From assembly GCF_001894885.1 (NCBI RefSeq), contig NZ_BCXB01000004.1, positions 1 to 64,000 of the forward strand: a DNA stretch of 64,000 bases, written 5' to 3'. This stretch comes from Rhodococcus marinonascens NBRC 14363. GTDB taxonomy: Bacteria > Actinomycetota > Actinomycetes > Mycobacteriales > Mycobacteriaceae. The position numbers and the translations under genes were made by a program. Below the pieces are notes generated by a model. It ran no database searches, had not been told where the DNA came from, and was given only the letters and a program-made list of their open reading frames with translations. Below, piece by piece: positions 57,102 to 64,000 of the stretch. Every line of letters begins with the position of its first letter. Position 1 is the first letter of the stretch.

Positions 57102-57916
57102 GATTGGTGCTCCTCGGTACTTTCGGAAGGTCTGTCGGATTGTGCACCGGTGATGGCGCCTACGACCACCTCTCGGCTGACGGAGTCGGTGCGGAAGGAC
57201 CCGGCGTTGCGGCCCAGACGCAGGACGGTGATGCGGTCGGCGACCTGGAAGACGTCGGCAAGGTTGTGAGAAATGAGGACCACGCCCAGGCCACGCTCAC
57301 GCAGTCGCGTGATCAGGGCAAGGACCTGCTCGGTCTGCGCGACGCCGAGTGCGGCGGTGGGCTCGTCCAGCAGCACCACCTTTGGATTGCCGAGCATCGC
57401 CCGTGCGATGGCCACGGTTTGGCGCTGGCCGCCTGAGAGACCACCGACCTCGGATCGCACCGATCGCAGAGTGCGTACGGCCAGGATGTCCAGTAACTCC
57501 CGGGAGCGGCGTTCCATCCCGATCTCATCGAGTGGGAACCCCACCCGGCCGGTCTCTTCGCGTCCGAGGAACAGGTTCGCGACGACGTCGAGGTTGTCGC
57601 ACAGGGCGAGATCCTGATAGACGACCGCGATGTCGAGTTCGGCCGAGTCGTGTGGGCTGGAGATGCGAACGGGTTTGCCGTCGAAGGAGATATCCCCGGA
57701 GTCGGGCGGGCCGACGCCGGACATCACCTTGATCAAGGTCGACTTGCCGGCCCCATTGTCGCCGACCAGGGCGACCACCTCACCTGGGTGGACCTCGAAG
57801 TCGACGTCCGACAGGGCCTGCACCTGACCGAACGACTTCGTGACTCCCTTCAGTGACAGCAATGGGCAACCGGACCTGGGGTGGGCGGCGATGGGGTCTT
57901 CGGTGGTGACGGTCAT
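57098..57916 (-). CDS. Sugar ABC transporter ATP-binding protein
   Basis: The 272-residue single-domain ATPase has Walker A GDNGAGKST, the Q-loop in AVVYQDLAL, signature LSGGQRQ, Walker B VVLLDEPTAAL and switch His in LISHNL. Many sugar ATPases of this class have two cassettes; this one has only one and probably works as a dimer. It lies between the binding protein and permease genes. ATG 57916 is 163 bp downstream of the binding protein gene, across a hairpin. Confidence 0.92.
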   Translation of the reverse strand: MTVTTEDPIAAHPRSGCPLLSLKGVTKSFGQVQALSDVDFEVHPGEVVALVGDNGAGKSTLIKVMSGVGPPDSGDISFDGKPVRISSPHDSAELDIAVVYQDLALCDNLDVVANLFLGREETGRVGFPLDEIGMERRSRELLDILAVRTLRSVRSEVGGLSGGQRQTVAIARAMLGNPKVVLLDEPTAALGVAQTEQVLALITRLRERGLGVVLISHNLADVFQVADRITVLRLGRNAGSFRTDSVSREVVVGAITGAQSDRPSESTEEHQS

Positions 57917-57983
57917 GATGCAGACTCCTGGACGGGTGCCGGCATGGCGTGTGGATGCATGTGGTTCGTTCCTCTCTCGGTGC

Positions 57984-58047
57984 GGTAACGCAGCAGGATC
58001 AGCTGGACGCTGCCGGAGCGCCGTCGGCGCTGTCCTGCTGCCTTACC
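57984..58047 (-). terminator. Intra-operon hairpin after the binding-protein gene
   Basis: A 15-bp stem with one mismatch (57984-57998 with 58033-58047) lies between the binding protein and ATPase genes. Such structures commonly stabilise the upstream mRNA or cause partial termination, so that binding protein outnumbers the membrane components. Confidence 0.6.
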
Positions 58048-58079
58048 GTGGCCTACCGGACCGTTTTGCCAGTCTTCGG

Positions 58080-59162
58080 TCAGCCGATTCCGGCGGTCTG
58101 GCATGCCTCGACATAGAAGTCGGTGCAGATGTCTGCCGCGCTCCACCAGGCGTCGCCGATGATTTCCGTGGCGACGGCGTCATCGGTGACCGCGACCATC
58201 GGGGTGTAGATGGTGGGGATCGATCCGGCACCGTTGTCGACGGAGGCGTTCACCAGCCCGCTGGGCGGCTCCTGGCCTTGGGCGAGCGCGGCCGCGAGTT
58301 CGGCGGCGGCCTCGGCCTGTGGGGTGATCTTCTTGTAGACGGTCATGTGCTGCTCACCTGCGACGATGCGCTGGATTCCCGCGAGTTCGGCGTCCTGACC
58401 GCTGACGGGCTTCGTGGCCGGATCGATACCGGCCGCCTTCAGCGCCGCGATCGCGCCGCCGGCGGTTCCGTCGTTGGCGGCGTAAACCGCGTCGAAGCCG
58501 TCCTTGCCGACCTTCGTGATCGCCTGCTCCATCTGCGTCTGGGCCTTGTCCGGGCTCCAGTCCGGAGTGTCGTATTCGGCGACGATCTCGATACCGTTGG
58601 CGTCGAAAACATTGTGCGCGCCTGCCTTGAAATCGCCGGCGTTCGAGTCCTGTGGCGACCCATTGATCATGACGATGCGCGCAGGCTGAGGATTGGGGCT
58701 CAGCTCGTCGAGCAGCGCCTGCGCCTGCATCTCGCCGACCTTCTCGTTGTCGGTGGAAACGAAGTAGTCAATCGGCGCGTTGCTGATCATGCGGTCATAC
58801 GAGATGACCTTGATCCCGGCCTGGTTGGCGCGGTTGGCCAACGCGGCAGCTGACTTTCCGTCGACGGGGTCGAGTACGAGAACTGACGCGCCCTGGGTGA
58901 TAGCGGCCTCGACCTGTTGCTGCTGCTTGGACGGGTCCTGGTCGGCGTTGTAGTACAGCAACTCACAGTCGCCGCACAGTTCCTGAAACTTCTCGGTGAA
59001 TGCCGGACGGTCCTTGGCCTCGTACCGTGCCGTTTTCGTCTCGGGCAGCAAGAGTGCAACCGTCGTCTGGTCGCTGTCTCCACCTCCCGAACCGCAGGCC
59101 GCGAGCGTGGGGATCGTCGCCGCTGCCACCGCGAGCAACGCTGATTTCTTCTGGAAACGCAT
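58080..59162 (-). CDS. Sugar ABC transporter substrate-binding lipoprotein (XylF type)
   Basis: The 360-residue product has a signal peptide with lipobox LAAC and a periplasmic-binding type I fold (LLLPETKTARYEAKDRPAF, VLVLDPVDGKSAAALANRAN, VISYDRMI, YAANDGTAGGAIAALKAAGI, VSGQDAELAGIQRI). The pattern is nearest to XylF and other aldose-binding proteins. A GGAG site precedes ATG 59162. It is divergent from a GntR gene that probably regulates the operon. Confidence 0.9.
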   Translation of the reverse strand: MRFQKKSALLAVAAATIPTLAACGSGGGDSDQTTVALLLPETKTARYEAKDRPAFTEKFQELCGDCELLYYNADQDPSKQQQQVEAAITQGASVLVLDPVDGKSAAALANRANQAGIKVISYDRMISNAPIDYFVSTDNEKVGEMQAQALLDELSPNPQPARIVMINGSPQDSNAGDFKAGAHNVFDANGIEIVAEYDTPDWSPDKAQTQMEQAITKVGKDGFDAVYAANDGTAGGAIAALKAAGIDPATKPVSGQDAELAGIQRIVAGEQHMTVYKKITPQAEAAAELAAALAQGQEPPSGLVNASVDNGAGSIPTIYTPMVAVTDDAVATEIIGDAWWSAADICTDFYVEACQTAGIG

Positions 59163-59448
59163 GGTTCGCTCTCCTTCATGAGACGCATGTCGAGCGGGGC
59201 AAAGCCCAGCCGAAACGAGTCGAGCTAGTTAGCTAGCTGTATAGACGGAAGGAGTGTTGACCGTCACACGTGGTCTTGTCAAGGAATTCCTATACTCGCG
59301 TAAAGAATATGGAATACGTCCAGTTCAATGACTGCTCGACAGCCCACGGCGCCTAGTGGCTTTCGGCGGTGATTTTGCACCAAGGGGTACGGCCTCCGTC
59401 AAGGGCTGTCTAGCTGACTATGATCTAAGTCACATGAAGGGTGTGAGA
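59163..59448. promoter_or_regulatory. Divergent control region of the transporter and gntR
   Basis: This gap contains no gene. TAGCTAGCTGTATAGAC around 59228-59244 contains GTATAGAC, which fits the GTNTANAC half-palindrome of HutC-type GntR sites. A related TGTCTAGCTGACTA lies about 170 bp further on, shortly before gntR. Both are candidate operators. Confidence 0.4.
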
Positions 59449-60171
59449 ATGGTAGGGGCGCGATCACCTCGCTATGTGGAAATTGCAGCCGAGTTGCGCC
59501 GCCGGTTGGGCTCTGCGGGCGCCGGTGATCCCCTGCCGAGTGAAGCCGAGCTTTCGGAAAGGTACGGCGTGAGCCGGATGACGGCCCGTCAAGCGGTCAA
59601 GTCTCTCGAGGCGGAAGGCCTGGTCTACCGGGTGCCGGGAAGCGGCACCTATGCCTCCGGTAACGAAGCTGATCGGACCATGGGAATCTTGCGTTCGTTC
59701 ACCGATGACATGGCCGAACGCGGCATCGCGGTCATTTCCGACGTGCTCTTTTCGGATTGGGTCGACCTGTCGCCGGAAACTGCAGCGGAACTGGTTGCGA
59801 CTCCGGGCAGTCGCGCGGTTCGCGTGATGAGGGTCCGACTGGGTGATGGACTGCCGTTAGCGCTCGAGACGGTGACCCTGCCGCCGCGCTGCTCCTTCGT
59901 TCTCGACTACGACCTCGGGACGATCTCGCTGCACCGGTTGCTCGAGGATCACGGCCTCATCCTCACCGAGGCCCGTGGAACGGTCGCCGCGACCATCGCC
60001 GACGACAACGACGCCGCACATCTCCGTGTTGCGATCGGATCGCCGTTGTTGGTCGAAAACCTGCGCGTCGAGGACCAAAACGGTGAGCGTGTCGAAGCAA
60101 CTGAGACGAGATATGTTGGTAGCAAATATATTTTGGATGTGCAGTTCCGCCGTCAGAACAGATTCCCCTGA
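59449..60171 (+). CDS. GntR family regulator, HutC/UTRA type
   Basis: The product is 240 residues from ATG 59449, which has GAAGGG upstream; ATG 59434 is possible. The N-terminal winged helix is PRYVEIAAELRRRL...LPSEAELSERYGVSRMTARQAVKSLEAEGLVYRVPGSGTY. The C-terminal UTRA domain (about 95-235) binds small effectors such as sugars. It diverges from the sugar ABC operon, the likely target. Confidence 0.9.
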   Translation: MVGARSPRYVEIAAELRRRLGSAGAGDPLPSEAELSERYGVSRMTARQAVKSLEAEGLVYRVPGSGTYASGNEADRTMGILRSFTDDMAERGIAVISDVLFSDWVDLSPETAAELVATPGSRAVRVMRVRLGDGLPLALETVTLPPRCSFVLDYDLGTISLHRLLEDHGLILTEARGTVAATIADDNDAAHLRVAIGSPLLVENLRVEDQNGERVEATETRYVGSKYILDVQFRRQNRFP

Positions 60172-60203
60172 GTGCATCCTCGGAAGCACCACCGTGAGAG
60201 TTG

Positions 60204-61007
60204 CTAGCTGCCCAGCTTCCTGTAGAAAGTGCCCACGATGGGGGCGACGACGGCACGTGGGCTGTACTGCCCGGCAACGGACATCACCTTGCTGATGACG
60301 CCGGGCACGACCCGCATCTTGTTGTCGGCCAAGCCGTCGAGCGACACTTTGGCGGTGTGCCGGCTGGAAATCCACAGGAAGTCGGGCACCAATTTATCCA
60401 CGATCGACGCGCCGGCTGGATCGGGTTCCTCGGTGCGGACCGGTCCAGGCGCGAGGAGCGTGACACTCACGCCCGATCCCTTGAGTTCGCCGCGAAGTGA
60501 CTCGGAGAAGGTGTTGACGAAGGCCTTGGTGGCTGCGTACGTGGCGTTGTGGGGGATTGGCATGTTCCCGGCCGCAGAGCCCACCATCAGGATCGCGCCG
60601 GACTTGCGTTCGAGCATGCCGGGCAGCACCGCGAGCGTGAGGTCGTGCACAGCAACCGTATTCAGTTCCACCTGGGCACGCTCGTAGGAGGGGTCTAGTT
60701 CGGAGATGGAGCCGAACGTGGCGATTCCGGCGTTGTTGCACAGGACGCTGATCTCACGGCCGGTGAGTTCGGCGACCAGCGTGGCGCGCGCGTCCCGGTC
60801 CGACAGGTCGCATGCGCGCACCTCGACCTCCACGCCGTGTTCGGCGCAAAGAGTTTCGGCCAGCGACTCCATGATCTCACCGCGGCGTGCGACGAGGATC
60901 AAGGAGTGGCCACGGGAGGCCAGATCCGCGGCCAGCGCCTCGCCGATTCCGGACGAGGCGCCGGTGACGACGGCGCGGGCTGTGGGGGTGGGGTTAGGCA
61001 GGCTCAC
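60204..61007 (-). CDS. cmrA: Short-chain dehydrogenase, mycolate reductase CmrA-like
   Basis: The 267-residue SDR shows the cofactor motif VTGASSGIGEALA, the NNAG motif LCNNAGIATFG and the catalytic Ser and YAATK. The middle and C-terminus (YAATKAFVNTFSESLRGELKGSGV, VPDFLWISSRHTAKVSL, NKMRVVPGV) closely follow M. tuberculosis Rv2509. That family reduces the beta-keto group of newly condensed mycolates. It starts at GTG 61007. In mycobacteria it also lies near orn; here the sugar transporter and GntR genes come between. Confidence 0.88.
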   Translation of the reverse strand: MSLPNPTPTARAVVTGASSGIGEALAADLASRGHSLILVARRGEIMESLAETLCAEHGVEVEVRACDLSDRDARATLVAELTGREISVLCNNAGIATFGSISELDPSYERAQVELNTVAVHDLTLAVLPGMLERKSGAILMVGSAAGNMPIPHNATYAATKAFVNTFSESLRGELKGSGVSVTLLAPGPVRTEEPDPAGASIVDKLVPDFLWISSRHTAKVSLDGLADNKMRVVPGVISKVMSVAGQYSPRAVVAPIVGTFYRKLGS

Positions 61008-61035
61008 GGTCAGTCAGCCTAGTGCTTGACTTCCC

Positions 61036-61055
61036 CCCGGCCCTGAACGGCCGGG
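61036..61055. repeat. Right-end hairpin of the IS200/IS605 remnant
   Basis: A perfect 7-bp stem with a 6-nt loop lies next to the end of the tnpB remnant. In this family such hairpins are recognised by TnpA and overlap the 3' part of the TnpB guide RNA. Confidence 0.75.
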
Positions 61056-61059
61056 ATTC

Positions 61060-61785
61060 CTACGCGGGAACACATGATGTGTTCTCCGTTCGGTGGGTTC
61101 CTGCTTCATTACTGACTGCGCACTGGCCAAACGTTTCTCCGCAGCACGCAGGTGCCGGGGTGCGGGCATCTTCTCCCGAGTGCCCGTCCGAGCGGGCAAT
61201 GACCGCCAGATCCGTCAACCCCAAATCGATTCCGGCCACGGTCGGTGCCTGCGGTAACGGCTGTTCGTCTCGTTCGACGACGAACGAGACGTAGCAGCGG
61301 CCGTCCGCCTCCCGAATCACCGTCACCGACGACGGCTCCGACGGCAGATCCCGGGACCACACCAGTTCGACATCCCCGATCTTCGCCAACCGCACACCCC
61401 GAGAGGTGACCGTGAACCCGTTACGGGTCAACCGGAATGCCTGCCGGTTGTCCTTACGGGACCGCAGCCGGGGCGCCCCCACCCTGCGGCCCTTGCGTTT
61501 CCCGGACAGGGAATCGAAAAAGTTGCGGTACGCCCGCCGCTCATCCTGGCAGGCCTGCACCAGTGCCACCGAGGTCACCTCGGCCAACCATCCCCGTTCG
61601 GGGGTCGTCTTCGCCGAGGTGACCACCAGCTTCTGCACCTCGGCGTCGGAGATCTTCTCCCCCGCGACGCGGGCATCCTGTCGGCATCGGATCGCATCGT
61701 TGAATACCACCCGCACACACCCGAACGAGCGGGCCAGCATGCGCTGCTGCTCCCCCGTCGGTACCGGTAGCCGGCGATCACCCAC
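61060..61785 (-). pseudogene. tnpB: tnpB remnant (RNA-guided nuclease family)
   Basis: The remaining 241-residue frame contains the TnpB N-terminal domain (QQRMLARSFGCVRVVFNDA, GAPRLRSRKDNRQAFRLT) and the first RuvC motif GIDLGLTDLAVI. The normal protein is about 400 residues. The RuvC-II Glu, zinc ribbon and RuvC-III Asp regions are missing. After RuvC-I the sequence shifts frame (RHLRAAEKRLASAQ is in another frame) and joins directly to the tail VMKQEPTERR. The start is also shifted: GYRYR lies in a different frame from PTGEQQ. It cannot encode an active nuclease. Confidence 0.88.
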
Positions 61786-61830
61786 CCAACATGCTCATGA
61801 CCTACGACACACACTGATGAGTTACCCAGG

Positions 61831-62214
61831 CGCGGTACAACATGCGCTTTCGGTGTACACGCGCATGTGCTCTTTGTGACGAAGTACCGCCGTCACGTGT
61901 TCGCCGCCGAGCACTGTCAGTGACGGTCCAAAAGTCGGCCGATCATGCGCGGGATGTGCGCGCCGACTTCGGTGCCACCCTAGATCGAGTTCAACGGGGA
62001 AGACGACCACGTACATCTGCTGCTCGAGTACCCACCCACCGCGCAACTCTCGAAGCTGGTGAACTCACTCGAAGGGGTGTCCTCCCGGAAGTTGCGCCGG
62101 CCCCGCACCCACCGGAACCCTCTGTGCTCGCCGTCGTACTTCGCCGCATCCTGCGGTGGTGCACCCCTGTCGATCATCCGGCAGTACATGGAACAGCAGC
62201 GGAAACCGGATCAG
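61831..62214 (+). pseudogene. tnpA: tnpA remnant (IS200/IS605 Y1 transposase)
   Basis: Translated in pieces, the region gives VHAHVLFVTKYRRHVF, then a stop (TGA 61919-61921), then CADFGA, then after a frameshift EFNGEDDHVHLLLEYPP with the HUH motif. LSKLVNSLEGVSSRKLRR follows. After a deletion come SPSYFAASCGGAPLSIIRQYMEQQ with the catalytic Tyr. All landmarks of an IS200-type TnpA are present, but the frame is broken at least three times. Confidence 0.88.
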
Positions 62215-62273
62215 AGCAGGGATCGGCTATCGGAGGACCTGAAGGACCGGGCCTGCACCGAAAAATCGTTGGG

Positions 62274-64000
62274 TCAGATTCGCGCCGCGAGACGGGTGCC
62301 CTGCTCGATCGCGCGCTTGGCGTCGAGTTCGGCGGCGACGTCGGCACCACCGATGACGTGGGTGGTGACACCGGCGACGGTCAACTCGTCAACGAGGTCA
62401 CGCACAGACTCCTGACCTGCGCAGATGACGACGTTGTCGACGGGGAGGGTACGCGCGTTCTCACGCTTCTCGCCGAACGTGATGTGCAGGCCGTCGTCGT
62501 CGATCCGCTCATAGTTGACGCCGGAGAGTTCCTGCACGCCCTTGTTCTTCAGTGCGGCGCGGTGGACCCAACCGGTGGTCTTCGCGAGGCCTGCCCCGAT
62601 CCGGCCGGCCTTGCGCTGCAACAGGTACACCTCGCGCGGGGACGGTGAGGGTTTGGGTGTGGTGAGGGCACCCGCTGCGGCTTCGGGATCGGTGACACCC
62701 CACTCCTGCTTCCACTCCTTCAGGTCGAGGGTGGGGGAGTGCTCGTGAGTGAGGAACTCGCTGACGTCGACGCCGATACCACCGGCACCGATCACCGCGA
62801 CCGACTTTCCGACGGGCCTGCCACCCCTCACGACCTCCGGATATGTCAGGACCTTCGGGTGGTCGATACCCGGGATGGTCGGGACGCGCGGCGTCACGCC
62901 GGTTGCGACGATCACCTCGTCGAAGTTGCCGACGAGTTCGGCTGCGCCGACACGAGTGTCGAGGCGGACGTCGACGCCGGCGAGAGGAAGTTGGCGGTTG
63001 TAGTAGCGGATCGTCTCTGCGAACTCCTCCTTGCCGGGAATCTTGCGGGCGATCCCGAACTGGCCGCCGATCTGCGAGTCCGCCTCGAAGAGCGTCACCG
63101 AGTGGCCTCGCTGGGCCAGGCCCAGGGCGGCGGATAGCCCGGCGGGGCCGGCTCCGACGACGGCGACACTCTTGGTGGTTCTGGTGGGGGAGAGGATGAG
63201 TTCCGTTTCGCGGCCCGCGCGTGGATTGAGTAGGCAGGACACGTGCTTGCGGGCGAAGGCGTGGTCGAGGCAGGCCTGGTTGCAGGCGATGCACGTGTTG
63301 ATCTCGTCTGGGTGTCCAGCCTCGGCCTTGCGAACCCAGTCGGGGTCGGCAAGCATCGGACGGGCCATCGAGATCAGTTGGGCGTCACCGCGGGTGAGGA
63401 TTTCTTCCGCGACCTCGGGCATGTTGATCCGGTTCGAAGCCGCCACCGGGATGCTCACGTGCTTCTCGAGCTTGCCGGTGATGTCGGCGAACGCGGCCCG
63501 GGGCACCGACGTCACGATCGTGGGAATACGGGCCTCGTGCCAGCCGATGTCGGTATTGATGATGGTGGCGCCGGCGGACTCGACTTCCTTTGCCAGCGCG
63601 ACGATCTCGTCCCACGTCTGGCCACCCTCGACGAGGTCTGCCATCGACAGGCGGAAAATGATGATGAAGTTCGGGCCGACTGCGGCACGGGTGCGGCGGA
63701 CGATTTCGACAGCCATCCGACGACGGTTCTCAGAGGTGCCACCCCACTTGTCCGTGCGCTTGTTGGTGCGCTCGCACAGGAACTGGTTGATGAAGTAGCC
63801 TTCGCCGCCCATGATCTCGACGCCGTCGTAGTTTGCCTTCTGTGCTAACCGCGCGCAGCGCACATAGTTGCGGATTTGCCAGCGCACACCCCGGTCGGTG
63901 AGTCTACGAGGGCGGATCGGGTTGATTGGGGCTTTGATCGACGAGGCGGAGACGCTGAACGGCTGATAGCTGTAGCGGCCGGCGTGCAGGACCTGCAGGG
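62274..64000 (-). CDS. fadH: 2,4-dienoyl-CoA reductase (NADPH), FadH-like, partial
   Basis: At least 575 residues are present; the frame runs off the right edge, so the N-terminus is missing. The old-yellow-enzyme TIM barrel shows LHAGRYSYQP, NYDGVEIMGGEGYFINQFL and GWHEARIPTI. The 4Fe-4S site is in INTCIACNQACLDHAFARKHVSC. The FAD and NADPH Rossmann domains follow (VVGAGPAGLSAALG, VIGAGGIGVDVS), ending IEQGTRLAARI. It matches E. coli FadH throughout, and reduces 2,4-dienoyl-CoA from unsaturated fatty acids. The GTG at 63887 is an internal codon, not the start. Confidence 0.93.
   Translation of the reverse strand, partial: LQVLHAGRYSYQPFSVSASSIKAPINPIRPRRLTDRGVRWQIRNYVRCARLAQKANYDGVEIMGGEGYFINQFLCERTNKRTDKWGGTSENRRRMAVEIVRRTRAAVGPNFIIIFRLSMADLVEGGQTWDEIVALAKEVESAGATIINTDIGWHEARIPTIVTSVPRAAFADITGKLEKHVSIPVAASNRINMPEVAEEILTRGDAQLISMARPMLADPDWVRKAEAGHPDEINTCIACNQACLDHAFARKHVSCLLNPRAGRETELILSPTRTTKSVAVVGAGPAGLSAALGLAQRGHSVTLFEADSQIGGQFGIARKIPGKEEFAETIRYYNRQLPLAGVDVRLDTRVGAAELVGNFDEVIVATGVTPRVPTIPGIDHPKVLTYPEVVRGGRPVGKSVAVIGAGGIGVDVSEFLTHEHSPTLDLKEWKQEWGVTDPEAAAGALTTPKPSPSPREVYLLQRKAGRIGAGLAKTTGWVHRAALKNKGVQELSGVNYERIDDDGLHITFGEKRENARTLPVDNVVICAGQESVRDLVDELTVAGVTTHVIGGADVAAELDAKRAIEQGTRLAARI

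Larger units (their letters stand above)
61022..62214. mobile_element. Decayed IS200/IS605-type element
   Basis: Remnants of a Y1 transposase gene (plus strand) and a tnpB gene (minus strand) lie back to back, the IS605 arrangement. A subterminal hairpin, CCCGGCC-CTGAAC-GGCCGGG (61036-61055), sits at the tnpB 3' end as expected for the right end. Both genes are disrupted. The element separates cmrA from fadH. The left end is not clear. Confidence 0.85.

Noticed and set aside
63887-63889. GTG 63887 as the start of fadH
   Set aside because: In-frame sequence continues to the window edge and matches the FadH barrel (LHAGRYSYQP), so the true start is outside.

Overview
The window is chromosomal DNA from a high-GC, mycolic-acid-containing actinobacterium, most likely a Rhodococcus or close relative. 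The grounds are a giant type I fatty acid synthase next to acpS, a CmrA-type mycolate reductase, the GlgE maltosyltransferase, the Mec/CysO/CysM cysteine pathway, frequent GTG and TTG starts, and a gene order that largely follows the Mycobacterium tuberculosis nucS (Rv1321) to Rv1343c segment and the orn/Rv2509 neighbourhood. No database search was possible. Names rest on motifs, length and remembered gene order.

Bases 1-30147 are a core block: nucS, a DivIVA-like coiled-coil protein, methylmalonyl-CoA epimerase and a thioredoxin/TPR protein. A four-gene D-galactonate (De Ley-Doudoroff) operon is inserted in it (4387-8571). The order then resumes with a lipoprotein metallopeptidase, glgB-glgE diverging from glgP, dinG, pncB-pncA, clpS, a DUF2017 gene, a P1 peptidase, mec-cysO-cysM, rhomboid, an Rv1339-like phosphodiesterase, rph-rdgB and two small membrane proteins. 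murI is absent from its mycobacterial position. A run of 16-bp tandem repeats fills the pncB/clpS divergent promoter region.

Bases 30330-46460 hold tRNA-Leu, the 9.35-kb fas gene with acpS, a TetR regulator, an arsR-acr3-arsC arsenic operon with overlapping stops and starts, bcp, a DUF3618 protein, tRNA-Lys and an L,D-transpeptidase ending in a strong terminator.

Bases 46459-54885 are an integrated element of about 8.4 kb in the 3' end of tRNA-His. It has a 25-bp direct repeat at each end, repeated TTGCATGAA arm-type sites just inside both ends, a tyrosine integrase, an excisionase-like protein, a divergent control region with two inverted repeats, a RepA-like ATPase, a scaffold-like protein, an HK97-type capsid protein and both terminase subunits. 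I see no portal, protease, tail or lysis gene. It looks like a capsid- and packaging-encoding phage satellite, or a prophage reduced to that set, and it is the most interesting part of the window.

Bases 55023-64000 contain orn, a sugar-type ABC transporter operon (binding lipoprotein, ATPase, permease) with a divergent GntR/UTRA regulator inserted between orn and cmrA, a decayed IS200/IS605-type element with disrupted tnpA and internally deleted tnpB, and fadH (2,4-dienoyl-CoA reductase), which runs off the right edge.
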